Positions 43,716 to 51,021 of a stretch of 64,000 bases of DNA are shown one piece after another. The translations under genes were made by a program, and so were the position numbers. This DNA comes from an uncultured Lachnospiraceae bacterium (GTDB lineage: Bacteria > Bacillota > Clostridia > Lachnospirales > Lachnospiraceae). Below the pieces are notes generated by a model, which ran no database searches, was not told where the DNA came from, and saw only the letters and a program-made list of their open reading frames with translations. How positions within the stretch are numbered: position 1 is the stretch's first letter; the number at the start of each line of letters is the position of its first letter. The stretch covers positions 1-64,000 of the forward strand of contig CAJUJY010000008.1 of assembly GCA_910586555.1 (NCBI GenBank), written 5' to 3'.

Positions 43716-43748
43716 TTGCCCGGTACTGCTCGGAAAGGACAGGTAAGT

Positions 43749-44972
43749 ATGGCAGTAAAAAACAGAAAGGACCATCGGGGAAGAGTGCTGCCTCCGAATG
43801 TAAGCCAGAAAACAGACAGGCGTTACATATGGAGAAAAATGATTGACGGACATCAGTATGTGCTTACTGATAATGACCTGAACGAACTGAAAAAGAAAAT
43901 TGTCCGCAAGGAATCAGAACTCCAGAACGGCATATACAGCAACCCAACAAAAGTAACATTTAATGAATGGTTTTGCAAATGGATTGATATTTACAAAGGC
44001 AATCTGAAGACTACAACCAGGGAAAATTACCTTACTGCATGGAGAAATTATGTACGGGACAGCCAGATTGGGAAAATGCAGCTTTGCAAGATTAAGAAAA
44101 TGCATCTGGTTGAACTTTACAAAGAATTGAGCGAAGGAAAAGAACTTGCCACAGCTACAGTACACAATGTGCATATAATTATTTATGGTTCTCTTTCCGA
44201 TGCTATGGATGATGGGCTTATAACAGAAAATCCAGCTACTAATGCTTTCAAAAAAATAAAACACAAGGAAGCCAGACACCGTCAGGCATTGAGTGTCAGA
44301 GAACAGGAAATTTTCATTGACTTTTTATCTGGTAATGATATTTTCAAGGTTCATCTTCCCTTGTTTGCCTTCTTCCTGGGTACAGGGGCAAGGTTTGGGG
44401 AAATGGCAGGGATTACATGGAAAGATATTGATATGCAAAAGAATGTTATCAGTATCAATCACACAATGCATTATACAAGGGTAAATGGAAAAATGAAATT
44501 CCATGCCAGTACACCGAAAACAAAAAGCGGGATTAGAGAAATCCCAATAATTCCAGAACTGAAAAAACAGTTAATCAGACAAAAACAATATGATTTTATG
44601 ACTGGCATCCGAGGAACAGCCATAATTGATGGCTATACGGATTTTGTTTTCCATACATCCACAGGCAAGCCATATACAGAAACAGGATTAAATGCCATTA
44701 TAACAAGAATTGTGAATACCTATAATCTCCAGGAAACAGACAAGGCAAAAACAGAGAAAAGGAAACCAGAACTGCTTCCAGATTTTTCACCACATGTACT
44801 CAGGCATACATTCTGTACCAGGTTTTGCGAGAATGAAAGTAATGTGAAAGTAATACAGGCAATCATGGGGCATGGGGATATTAAAACTACTATGAATATA
44901 TACGCACATGCGACCAACGATAAGATACAAGAAACAATGCAGGATTTCAGTTCTAAAATTAAAATTTGTTAA
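43749..44972 (+). CDS. Tyrosine recombinase (integrase) of the nested element
   Basis: 407 residues with a Tn916-like layout: AP2-type arm-binding N-terminus (RYIWRKMIDGHQYVLTDNDL), SAM-like core-binding domain (KVTFNEWFCKWIDIYKGNLK), and catalytic domain with Arg in GTGARFGEMAGITW, HVLRHTFCTRF, and the final GHGDIKTTMNIYAHA with the Tyr nucleophile. It points toward the right end of the nested element, 200 bp before the junction. The start follows AAAGGACAGG. It is distinct from the integrase at 27981. Confidence 0.92.
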   Translation: MAVKNRKDHRGRVLPPNVSQKTDRRYIWRKMIDGHQYVLTDNDLNELKKKIVRKESELQNGIYSNPTKVTFNEWFCKWIDIYKGNLKTTTRENYLTAWRNYVRDSQIGKMQLCKIKKMHLVELYKELSEGKELATATVHNVHIIIYGSLSDAMDDGLITENPATNAFKKIKHKEARHRQALSVREQEIFIDFLSGNDIFKVHLPLFAFFLGTGARFGEMAGITWKDIDMQKNVISINHTMHYTRVNGKMKFHASTPKTKSGIREIPIIPELKKQLIRQKQYDFMTGIRGTAIIDGYTDFVFHTSTGKPYTETGLNAIITRIVNTYNLQETDKAKTEKRKPELLPDFSPHVLRHTFCTRFCENESNVKVIQAIMGHGDIKTTMNIYAHATNDKIQETMQDFSSKIKIC

Positions 44973-44978
44973 TAACAG

Positions 44979-45018
44979 AACCAGTACTACCGCCATATAT
45001 GGCATTGGTGCTGGTTTT
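44979..45018 (+). terminator. Terminator after the nested-element integrase
   Basis: AACCAG...CTGGTT stem with inner ACC/GGT and GCC/GGC pairs around an ATATAT loop, followed by TTTTTTA. It would isolate integrase transcription from the host prophage genes downstream. Confidence 0.75.
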
Positions 45019-45028
45019 TTAGTGCAGA

Positions 45029-45051
45029 TTTTGGTACAAATTTAGGTACAC
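45029..45051 (+). repeat. Right copy of GGTACAAATTT repeat (possible integrase arm site)
   Basis: TTTTGGTACAAATTTAGGTAC matches the left copy at 31074-31094 apart from one added base. It lies between the integrase terminator and the right junction. Confidence 0.5.
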
Positions 45052-45156
45052 ATAAAGGATTAATATAAACAAAGATAAAGTTATTATATTCTGGAAAGTC
45101 CCAATTTATATACTGTACATAACATAAAGGTAAATAATAAAATACTAGTTCGGGTA

Positions 45157-45173
45157 ATGGCGGACTTGTATAA
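45157..45173. repeat. Right junction (attR-like) of the nested element
   Basis: ATGGCGGACTTGTATAA corresponds to ATGGCAGAAATGTATAA at 31003-31019 (14/17). Immediately to the right the interrupted XRE gene resumes in frame. Confidence 0.65.
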
Positions 45174-45465
45174 CACTCCAGAACTGGTTACATGGTATTG
45201 CATGAATGAATGTCCTGTACATGGGTTTCTTCCATTGGCGGTTGAGGAAAAAAGCATACAAGGAATTACCCTAAGGTTCTTACGGGGATTTGATGAAAAT
45301 GTACTTAAAACGATAAAGGAGGATTTAATTGAAATAACAGAAGATGGCATTATAAGCAATGAAGAACTTCCAAGGTTAAAGGCAATATTAGTAAAACTGG
45401 ATAATATGGCAGAAATTATAAGCGAAATGAAGATTATTGGAGAAAAATATATCAAAATGGTTTAA
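45157..45465 (+). pseudogene. XRE regulator, C-terminal half (split by the nested element)
   Basis: 102 codons opening with MADLYNTPELVTWYCMNECP, the normal continuation of the XRE protein whose HTH half ends at 31023 (...KVVLMAEMYN). The rest is helical (FDENVLKTIKEDLIEITEDG, then LVKLDNMAEIISEMKIIGEK). It lacks any DNA-binding domain of its own and has no ribosome site before its ATG. It may be silent, or translated as a fragment. Confidence 0.72.
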
Positions 45466-45484
45466 TCATTAAAGAGGCAGCGGA

Positions 45485-45703
45485 ATGGAAGAATTAAGGA
45501 AGTATCTGTATGGAAACTGGTTCTGGATTTTTATAGGATTAATTCTTACAGAAGAGGCTGTAAAAACAACATATATTGAAAGAAATTACATAGCATATGG
45601 CGGGGAATGGCTGGTTTTGCCATTAATACTTATGGCTGTTGAATTAGTAAGGAATATATGTAATGCAGCAAGATACTTGTCCGGATTAGAAGAAGACTTA
45701 TAA
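45485..45703 (+). CDS. Small membrane protein of the prophage early region
   Basis: 72 residues with two hydrophobic segments (YGNWFWIFIGLILTEEAV and WLVLPLILMAVELVRNICNA). AGAGGCAG precedes the ATG. It follows the split XRE gene and precedes recT, so it belongs to the prophage early operon. Function unknown. Confidence 0.55.
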   Translation: MEELRKYLYGNWFWIFIGLILTEEAVKTTYIERNYIAYGGEWLVLPLILMAVELVRNICNAARYLSGLEEDL

Positions 45704-45741
45704 AGCAGGCAGTATATGATAGTTAAAGGAGGAATGAGGAC

Positions 45742-46650
45742 ATGGCAGAAAATCAGACAGGTGAAAGTGTAGCAGTACAAATAAAACAATATATATCATC
45801 AGATAGCGTAAAAAGGAAATTTACAGAAGTTCTTGGACAAAAAGCCCCACAGTTTCTTGCATCTATTACTAATGTGGTAGCAGAGAGCACACAACTTAAA
45901 AAGTGTAGTGCAAATTCAATTATGAGTGCAGCATTTGTAGCAGCAACATACGACCTGCCTATTGACAGTAACTTAGGGTTCAGTGCAATCGTTCCATATA
46001 ATGAAAACATTTGGAATCCACAGACAAGAAGTTATGACAAGATACCAAAGGCACAGTTCCAGATGATGTATAAAGGATTTATCCAGCTTGCAATACGTTC
46101 TGGGTATTATGAGAAAATGAATTATGCAGTTGTGTATGAAGATGAACTGAAAAAGTACAATCCGATTACCGGGGAAATTGAGTTTGTAACGGATTTCTCC
46201 CAATGTACACAACGTGATGCAGGGGACGAAAGCAAAGTAACCGGTTATTATGCATGGTTCCGTTTAAAGACAGGGTTCAGCCAGGAATTATTTATGTCAA
46301 AAACAGCAGTTGATAACCATGCCAGGAAATATTCCCAGTCATACCGTTATGACCTGAACGAAAATAAAAGGTCAAGCAGATGGTCAAAAGATTTTGAAAC
46401 AATGGCATTGAAAACTGTTATTAAATTACTGCTTAGCAGATGGGGGATTTTATCAGTAGATATGCAAAGGGCAATCCAGGACGACCAGAAGGTTTATGAT
46501 GAAAACGGGAATGGCGAATACAAGGATAACCAGCCAGATGTTATAGAGGCACAGGATGCTTTTAAGGAAAAAGCACAAGATGCTTTTATAGAGAATGATA
46601 CGGTGAATAATAACCATATAGGCGGACTGGAACTTGAGGAAGTTGACTAA
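45742..46650 (+). CDS. recT: RecT-family single-strand annealing protein
   Basis: 302 residues. The family pattern is clear: FLASITNVVAESTQLKKCSA, LPIDSNLGFSAIVPYNEN, QFQMMYKGFIQLAIRSGYYE, then GYYAWFRLKTGFSQELFMSK and MALKTVIKLLLSRWG. It anneals complementary strands in phage recombination, normally paired with an exonuclease such as RecE, here at 47301. An HNH gene lies between them. AAAGGAGGAATG precedes the ATG. Confidence 0.93.
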   Translation: MAENQTGESVAVQIKQYISSDSVKRKFTEVLGQKAPQFLASITNVVAESTQLKKCSANSIMSAAFVAATYDLPIDSNLGFSAIVPYNENIWNPQTRSYDKIPKAQFQMMYKGFIQLAIRSGYYEKMNYAVVYEDELKKYNPITGEIEFVTDFSQCTQRDAGDESKVTGYYAWFRLKTGFSQELFMSKTAVDNHARKYSQSYRYDLNENKRSSRWSKDFETMALKTVIKLLLSRWGILSVDMQRAIQDDQKVYDENGNGEYKDNQPDVIEAQDAFKEKAQDAFIENDTVNNNHIGGLELEEVD

Positions 46651-46663
46651 GGAGGATTTTAAG

Positions 46664-47314
46664 GTGGCGCAGTTTGTAAATTTGGTTGGCAGACAGTTTG
46701 GAAAGCTGAAAGTAATTGAAAGAGCTCCAAATCAAAGAAAACATATTTATTATACGTGTAAATGTATCTGTGGGAATCTTAAAAATATCAGAAATGATAA
46801 ATTGCTAAATGGTCAAGCGGTTAATTGTGGATGTGAAAGAAAAAAACGGAACGACAATAAATATGATACAAAAAATTCAAGATTGTATCATGTGTATATT
46901 GCAATGAAACAAAGATGCTTTAATACAAAATGCAAGGCATATAAGAATTATGGAGCCAAAGGGATAAGTGTATGTAAAGAATGGACAGGAGAAGGAGGGT
47001 TTGAAAATTTTCAGAAATGGGCGGTTGAAAACGGTTATAGATACGATGCCGAATGGGGTGAACAGACTTTAGACCGTATAAATGTAACAGGAAATTATGA
47101 ACCAGCCAATTGCAGATGGTTGTCAATTCAAGCACAGCAGAATAATACAACAAGGAATACGATACTTTCATGTAATGGCGAAACTCATAATTTGAAGGAG
47201 TGGAGCGTTATACGAAATATCAAATATTCCCGTATACTTAAAAGACGTAAGCTTGGATGGACGCCAGAAGAAATTCTTGAATTTAAAAGGAGAGATAAGA
47301 ATGAAGTTAAATGA
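46664..47314 (+). CDS. HNH homing-endonuclease-type protein inserted between recT and recE-like genes
   Basis: 216 residues from a GTG at 46664, chosen for AAGGAGG seven bases upstream; longer in-frame starts lie inside recT. N-terminal zinc-ribbon-like part (YTCKCICGNLKNIRNDKLL, VNCGCERKK), central helix, then the HNH-like core (YGAKGISVCKEWTGEGGFEN, TLDRINVTGNYEPANCRWLS) and a C-terminal NUMOD-like segment (LSCNGETHNLKEWSVIRNIK). It overlaps the following recE-like start by 14 bases. Such genes are selfish endonucleases frequent in phages. Confidence 0.82.
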   Translation: MAQFVNLVGRQFGKLKVIERAPNQRKHIYYTCKCICGNLKNIRNDKLLNGQAVNCGCERKKRNDNKYDTKNSRLYHVYIAMKQRCFNTKCKAYKNYGAKGISVCKEWTGEGGFENFQKWAVENGYRYDAEWGEQTLDRINVTGNYEPANCRWLSIQAQQNNTTRNTILSCNGETHNLKEWSVIRNIKYSRILKRRKLGWTPEEILEFKRRDKNEVK

Positions 47315-48101
47315 TGGCGATTATTATTATTCACAAGAGGCTAATATTGCTTTTATGTCTGTGAGCCAATACAAAAGTTTTGTCGGCAGTTTGGGGCGTT
47401 TAGGATGTGAGTATGAAGCAATGGAAGAACTTTTTGGCCGATGGAAGAAGGAACTTACAACTGCCATGCTTGTTGGACAATTTGTAGACAGCTATTTTGA
47501 AGGCTCACTTGCCCACTTTAAGATGGAAAATCCCGATGTTTTCACACAGAAGGGAGAATTGAAAGCTCCATTCAAAAAGGCAGAAAAAATTATTGCACGC
47601 ATTGAGAGGGACGAGTATTTTATGAAATATATGTCCGGTCAGAAACAGGTCATTATGACTGGTGAGCTTTTTGGAGCTGAGTGGAAGATTAAGATTGACA
47701 GTTACATTCCTGATGTTGCAATTGTAGACTTAAAAGTTGTGGAATCAATAACAGATTTAAAATGGGTAAAAGATTTTGGGTATACAGATTTTGTCCGTTA
47801 TTGGAATTATGATATCCAAGGGGCAGTTTATCAGGAAATTGTGCGACAGAACACAGGCAAAAAATTGCCATTTTACATAGCAGCAGCGTCAAAACAGGAT
47901 GAACCAGATATCCGTATTATCCATGTGACAGACAATTATCTGAAGGAAGCACTGGGTATAGTGGAGGCAAATATGCCAAGGATACTTAGGGTTAAGTCTG
48001 GTGAAGAAACACCAGACAGATGTGAATTATGTGACTGTTGCAGGCATAACCGTGTGTTGAAAAAACCTATTTCTATTGCAGACTTAATAGCTGGAATTTA
48101 A
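47301..48101 (+). CDS. RecE-like PD-(D/E)XK exonuclease
   Basis: 266 residues from the ATG at 47301 (AAAGGAGAG upstream). N-terminal YYYSQEANIAFMSVSQYKSF and VGQFVDSYFEG fit phage PD-(D/E)XK exonucleases; the catalytic core is KIKIDSYIPDVAIVDLKVVE with Asp, then D-L-K. It ends with a Cys-containing CELCDCCRHN. It would resect double-strand ends for RecT, giving a RecET-type recombination pair. Confidence 0.8.
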   Translation: MKLNDGDYYYSQEANIAFMSVSQYKSFVGSLGRLGCEYEAMEELFGRWKKELTTAMLVGQFVDSYFEGSLAHFKMENPDVFTQKGELKAPFKKAEKIIARIERDEYFMKYMSGQKQVIMTGELFGAEWKIKIDSYIPDVAIVDLKVVESITDLKWVKDFGYTDFVRYWNYDIQGAVYQEIVRQNTGKKLPFYIAAASKQDEPDIRIIHVTDNYLKEALGIVEANMPRILRVKSGEETPDRCELCDCCRHNRVLKKPISIADLIAGI

Positions 48102-48110
48102 TCCAGGGAA

Positions 48111-48142
48111 GCCTGCCATCTGGAATTTACCAGGTGGCAGGC
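48111..48142. repeat. Strong hairpin after the RecE-like gene
   Basis: A 13-bp stem GCCTGCCATCTGG / CCAGGTGGCAGGC (one wobble) with loop AATTTA begins ten bases after the stop. No T-run follows. Probably an mRNA 3' stabilising structure or partial terminator. Confidence 0.6.
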
Positions 48143-48179
48143 GGACTGGCAAAAGTTTTGAAACATAATATTATTGGCG

Positions 48180-48336
48180 AAAGGGATTTAAAAGGTTGGT
48201 AGAAAATTTCGACCTACCTTTTGCGGAGGCTTTAAAATTTGATGAGGCTTTGCAATACATAGACATGTGGCAGCCAGATACAAATATGAAGCTTATGATA
48301 GAGTATGCAAATGCACAGATGTACATTACACAATAA
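48180..48336 (+). pseudogene. Antirepressor remnant
   Basis: Open frame without a start: KGFKRLVENFDLPFAEALKF, then DEALQYIDMWQPDTNMKLMI, ending YANAQMYITQ and a stop. Its first 59 bases nearly match 31458-31516 of the ORF6N-type gene in the nested element. A relic of an antirepressor cassette. Confidence 0.55.
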
Positions 48337-48424
48337 TCTGGCAGGTTGATATATTAGAAGATTGACAACTGAATATGGCACGGTGGTGTGGTGGAAAAAC
48401 TTTGGAAAAATTTAAAAATACTTA

Positions 48425-48472
48425 TTGACTTTTGTGGTTACATAATATACAATAATAATGTGGCTACATAAT
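48425..48472 (+). promoter_or_regulatory. Cassette A promoter with direct-repeat operators
   Basis: TTGACT (48425-48430), 17-bp spacer, TACAAT (48448-48453). A 14-base repeat TGTGG(T/C)TACATAAT lies at 48433-48446 in the spacer and at 48459-48472 after the -10 box, 26 bp apart. Binding of the adjacent ribbon-helix-helix protein would occlude the promoter. Confidence 0.75.
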
Positions 48473-48488
48473 AAAGAGAGGTGATGGA

Positions 48489-48662
48489 ATGAGTCCACAA
48501 GTAGGTAGACCAACAAATGACCCTAAGAATTTGAATACTCGTATTAGACTTTCAAAAAATGATGTTGAAAAACTCAACTATTGTACAGAAAAGCTTGGCG
48601 TAAAGAAATCAGAAATAATAAGAATGGGCATTAATAAGGTTTATGAAGAATTAAAGAAATAA
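48489..48662 (+). CDS. Arc-like ribbon-helix-helix repressor, cassette A
   Basis: 57 residues: a basic N-terminal arm (GRPTNDPK), beta-strand (NLNTRIRLSKNDVEKLNYCT) and two helices (KKSEIIRMGINKVYEELKK). Size and pattern match Arc/CopG-type dimeric repressors. GAGAGGTG precedes the ATG. It most likely represses the promoter immediately upstream and hence the antirepressor. Confidence 0.8.
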   Translation: MSPQVGRPTNDPKNLNTRIRLSKNDVEKLNYCTEKLGVKKSEIIRMGINKVYEELKK

Positions 48663-48668
48663 AAAGCA

Positions 48669-48756
48669 GGAAGCCGCTCCTACCAAAGTTTGGCTTCCCA
48701 CTACACATAACCAACCGCAAAACGATTGATAAATCTATTATATCAAATCTTTGCGG
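48669..48756 (+). ncRNA. Tandem-hairpin element, cassette A
   Basis: Hairpin 1: GGAAGCC / GGCTTCC around the 16-nt loop GCTCCTACCAAAGTTT (48669-48698). Hairpin 2: CCGCAAA / TTTGCGG outside TTGATA / TATCAA around the 9-nt loop AATCTATTA (48715-48756). Three other cassettes have the same layout with different stems and similar loops. It ends 32 nt before the next ATG. Confidence 0.75.
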
Positions 48757-48788
48757 CGAAATCAAGAAAAAAAGGAGAGCCGTGTCAT

Positions 48789-48989
48789 ATGGGAAAATCA
48801 AATACCATAAATATCCAGGATTATAAAATTAACAGGGATTACTATAATATCGGTTTAGTAATAGGAGCGTTGAGGGCAGAACTTGAGAATGGTTCTGTTT
48901 CAATAGAGGACGCTTATAACCTTCTGACAGACAAGGTAAAAAATTCCATCATGGGTGATTTATCATGTTTGGGAGGTGCTGCCAGGTGA
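48789..48989 (+). CDS. Small hypothetical protein, cassette A
   Basis: 66 residues (GKSNTINIQDYKINRDYYNI, then a helical NGSVSIEDAYNLLTDKVKN). Nearly identical to the protein at 50627. GGAG stands about 13 nt upstream of the ATG. Its stop overlaps the next start (GTGA). Function unknown; always between the hairpins and the antirepressor. Confidence 0.65.
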   Translation: MGKSNTINIQDYKINRDYYNIGLVIGALRAELENGSVSIEDAYNLLTDKVKNSIMGDLSCLGGAAR

Positions 48990-49183
48990 ACAACAACTGT
49001 GAATATGCCAGTGACGGGCATTGCTTATGTGATGCCTGCCAGGCAGCAAGGGAAATAGTAGAAGAAGCAGAAAAGGTCACAAAAGAAGATGTAGACAGGC
49101 TTTTTTGCGATGCTGAAAAAATGCTGGAAGATATAATAATCCAGGAAAGGGAGAGTAGATATGATGAAAGAAACAAGAAATAA
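48986..49183 (+). CDS. Small cysteine-cluster protein, cassette A
   Basis: 65 residues from a GTG overlapping the previous stop, with GGGAGG upstream. NNNCEYASDGHCLCDACQAA carries a C-x8-C-x-C-x2-C cluster, then acidic helices (EKVTKEDVDRLFCDAEKMLE). Homologues at 42179 and 50824. Overlaps the antirepressor start, so the three genes are translationally linked. Confidence 0.65.
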   Translation: MNNNCEYASDGHCLCDACQAAREIVEEAEKVTKEDVDRLFCDAEKMLEDIIIQERESRYDERNKK

Positions 49184-49997
49184 GAAAGAATATGTTAATA
49201 AAAATATATTAGTATATGAAAATGGAGAATTAAATTCCCAAATGCGCACTATTTTAAATGATGATGGAAGTATTTCTGTTAATTTGGAAGATGTAGCAAT
49301 AGGGCTAGGCTGGACTACCGTTGCCAAAAGTGGCAACGAGGTTGTTAGATGGAATACAGTATATAAATATTTAACCAGTTATGGTGTTGCAACTTTTTGC
49401 AACGATGGCAGTTATAAATCACAATGCCCTACTTATATTCCAGAGAGTTTGTTTTATTTACTCTCAATGAAGGCAAATAATGAGAGAGCGCAAAAATTTC
49501 AAAAATGGATTGCTATGGATGTTGTTCCTGCAATTCGCAAGACTGGCACATATAATATGGCAAAAGAAAAGGTATTACAACAGTTTATGGAACAGCAGGT
49601 AAAAACAAACCAGGTACAGACAGAGTTCAACAAGATGGTGATGGAACACCTGGAACGCATGGAAAAACCAGCCAGGAACAGGGGAAGTTACAAGGGAAAC
49701 CCGTTCTTAACTGATGATGAAGATGATATTGAAGCCAGGAAGGAAGAACTGTATACCATGACAGGAAAGATTGCAGGAATGTGGGGTTTTAAACACACAG
49801 AGATACTTCATCAGATGTATAGAATGCTGGAAATAAGGCTTGGCATTGTGCTTGACTGCTATAAAGAGGTATACCGTTCTGAAACAGGGAAAGAAGACGC
49901 CTGTATGGCAGAGGTCATTGCTTCCCATGACTGGATATATGAAAAGGCAGTTGAGTTGTGTGAGTATGCGGTTGAGAAAAAACAGAACATGGATTAA
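49161..49997 (+). CDS. Antirepressor, BRO-N N-terminus, cassette A
   Basis: 278 residues. N-terminal BRO-N-like domain (LNDDGSISVNLEDVAIGLGW, then YIPESLFYLLSMKANNERAQ). From about residue 135 onward (KVLQQFMEQQVKTNQVQTEF to VELCEYAVEKKQNMD) it is nearly the same as the antirepressor at 51002, whose N-terminus is of a different family. The shared C-terminal domain may oligomerise or contact a common partner; the N-terminus may choose the repressor. Confidence 0.8.
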   Translation: MMKETRNKKEYVNKNILVYENGELNSQMRTILNDDGSISVNLEDVAIGLGWTTVAKSGNEVVRWNTVYKYLTSYGVATFCNDGSYKSQCPTYIPESLFYLLSMKANNERAQKFQKWIAMDVVPAIRKTGTYNMAKEKVLQQFMEQQVKTNQVQTEFNKMVMEHLERMEKPARNRGSYKGNPFLTDDEDDIEARKEELYTMTGKIAGMWGFKHTEILHQMYRMLEIRLGIVLDCYKEVYRSETGKEDACMAEVIASHDWIYEKAVELCEYAVEKKQNMD

Positions 49998-50264
49998 AGG
50001 TTGCCCGTAGAAGCGTTTTAAAAGCGTTATAAGGGAAGGAAATCCAAAAAGGTATAGATAATACCAGTGAATACTTAAAGGTGTTCCCTGGGACTGTTAG
50101 CGTACCATAATAGTACGCAAATAAGAGCTGTATAGTTGTTTGCGTGCATACAGATATCGCATTTGAGAAAAATAATTTGAGTAAGATGGTATATTAGAAG
50201 ATTGACAATTGAATATGGCACGGTGGTGTGGTAGAAAAACTTTGGAAAACTTTAAAAATACTTA
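49998..50264. other. Gap with duplicated hairpin sequence
   Basis: No gene. It contains a segment of about 180 bp also present after cassette B (51839-52010), with GTACGCAAA / TTTGCGTGC arms forming a potential hairpin near 50114-50147, a repressor-like half-site TCGCATTTGAG at 50157, and the duplicated upstream region of cassette B. Confidence 0.5.
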
Positions 50265-50309
50265 TTGACTTTTGGGCTACATATTATTATAATATACTTA
50301 CGGGCTACA
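50265..50309 (+). promoter_or_regulatory. Cassette B promoter with direct-repeat operators
   Basis: TTGACT (50265-50270), 17-bp spacer, perfect TATAAT (50288-50293). GGGCTACA occurs at 50274-50281 in the spacer and at 50302-50309 after the -10 box. The motif differs from that of cassette A, matching a different ribbon-helix-helix protein. Confidence 0.75.
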
Positions 50310-50326
50310 AAAGAGAGGTGATGTAT

Positions 50327-50503
50327 ATGCCCGAAAAAAAGAAAATAGGCAGACCAACAAATAATCCAAAGTCAAATCCTATACATGTTCGTCTTGATGA
50401 TAAAAGTTTAGCAATTCTTGATAAGTATTGTAAACAGGAGAATATTAAGAGAACAGAGGGAATTAGACAAGGTATACAATTTTTGGAAAGCAGAATTAAA
50501 TAA
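50327..50503 (+). CDS. Arc-like ribbon-helix-helix repressor, cassette B
   Basis: 58 residues from the ATG at 50327 (GAGAGGTG upstream; an ATG six bases earlier is too close to it). Basic arm (KKKIGRPTNNPK), strand (SNPIHVRLDDKSLAILDKYC) and helices (NIKRTEGIRQGIQFLESRIK). Related to but clearly different from cassette A's protein. Confidence 0.8.
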   Translation: MPEKKKIGRPTNNPKSNPIHVRLDDKSLAILDKYCKQENIKRTEGIRQGIQFLESRIK

Positions 50504-50506
50504 ACA

Positions 50507-50594
50507 GAACGGCTGTCCACCGTCCAAAGTTTACAACCGTTCCCACACCAACTCCGCAAAAAGTTGATAAATCTATTATATCAAATCTTTGCGG
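50507..50594 (+). ncRNA. Tandem-hairpin element, cassette B
   Basis: Hairpin 1: GAACGGCTGT / ACAACCGTTC (one mismatch) around the 16-nt loop CCACCGTCCAAAGTTT (50507-50542). Hairpin 2: CCGCAAA / TTTGCGG and TTGATA / TATCAA around AATCTATTA (50554-50594). Ends 32 nt before the next ATG. Confidence 0.75.
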
Positions 50595-50626
50595 CGAAAT
50601 CAAGAAAAAAAGGAGAGCCGTGTCAT

Positions 50627-50827
50627 ATGGGAAAATCAAATACCATAAATATCCAGGATTATAAAATTAACAGGGATTACTATAATATCGGTTTAGTAAT
50701 AGGAGCGTTGAGGGCAGAACTTGAGAATGGTTCTGTTGCAATAGAGGACGCTTATAACCTTCTGACAGACAGGGTAAAAAACTCTATTATGGGGGACTTG
50801 TCATGTTTGGGAGGTGCTGCCAGATGA
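50627..50827 (+). CDS. Small hypothetical protein, cassette B
   Basis: 66 residues, almost identical to 48789-48989 (GKSNTINIQDYKINRDYYNI). Its stop overlaps the next ATG by four bases. Function unknown. Confidence 0.65.
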   Translation: MGKSNTINIQDYKINRDYYNIGLVIGALRAELENGSVAIEDAYNLLTDRVKNSIMGDLSCLGGAAR

Positions 50828-51021
50828 ATAATAACTGTGAGTATGCCAGTGATGGGTGCTGTTTATGCAGTACCTGCCAGGCAGCAAGGGAAGCAATAGA
50901 AGAAACAGAAAAGGTCACAAAAGAAGATGTGGACAGGCTTTTTTGCGATGCTGAAAAAATGCTGGAAGATATAATAATCCAGGAAAGGGAGGATAGGGAA
51001 GATGAAAGAAACAGAAAATAA
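50824..51021 (+). CDS. Small cysteine-cluster protein, cassette B
   Basis: 65 residues (NNNCEYASDGCCLCSTCQAA, then an acidic helical tail). Its cysteine part is closer to the nested-element copy at 42179 than to cassette A, again suggesting exchange between the two elements. Overlaps the antirepressor start by 20 bases. Confidence 0.65.
   Translation: MNNNCEYASDGCCLCSTCQAAREAIEETEKVTKEDVDRLFCDAEKMLEDIIIQEREDREDERNRK

Larger units (their letters stand above)
31013..45173. mobile_element. Nested integrative element (phage-satellite-like) inside the prophage
   Basis: About 14.15 kb bounded by the imperfect repeat at 31003/45157, which splits an XRE gene. It contains an integrase adjacent to and pointing at the right end, an excisionase-like gene, a replication-type gene with dyad repeats, a sigma factor, three XRE repressors, an antirepressor, a STAND two-gene module, a toxin-antitoxin pair and a HIRAN protein, plus degraded phage genes. 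No capsid or conjugation genes are visible. Flanking early prophage genes become contiguous if it is removed. Confidence 0.7.
48351..50200 (+). repeat. Tandem duplication, unit A (antirepressor cassette A)
   Basis: This unit and 50201-52022 share a long nearly identical upstream sequence, the hairpin region, two small genes, the 3' half of the antirepressor and about 180 bp after it. The repressor gene and the antirepressor N-terminus differ. Recombination seems to have exchanged specificity parts within a duplicated frame. Confidence 0.75.
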
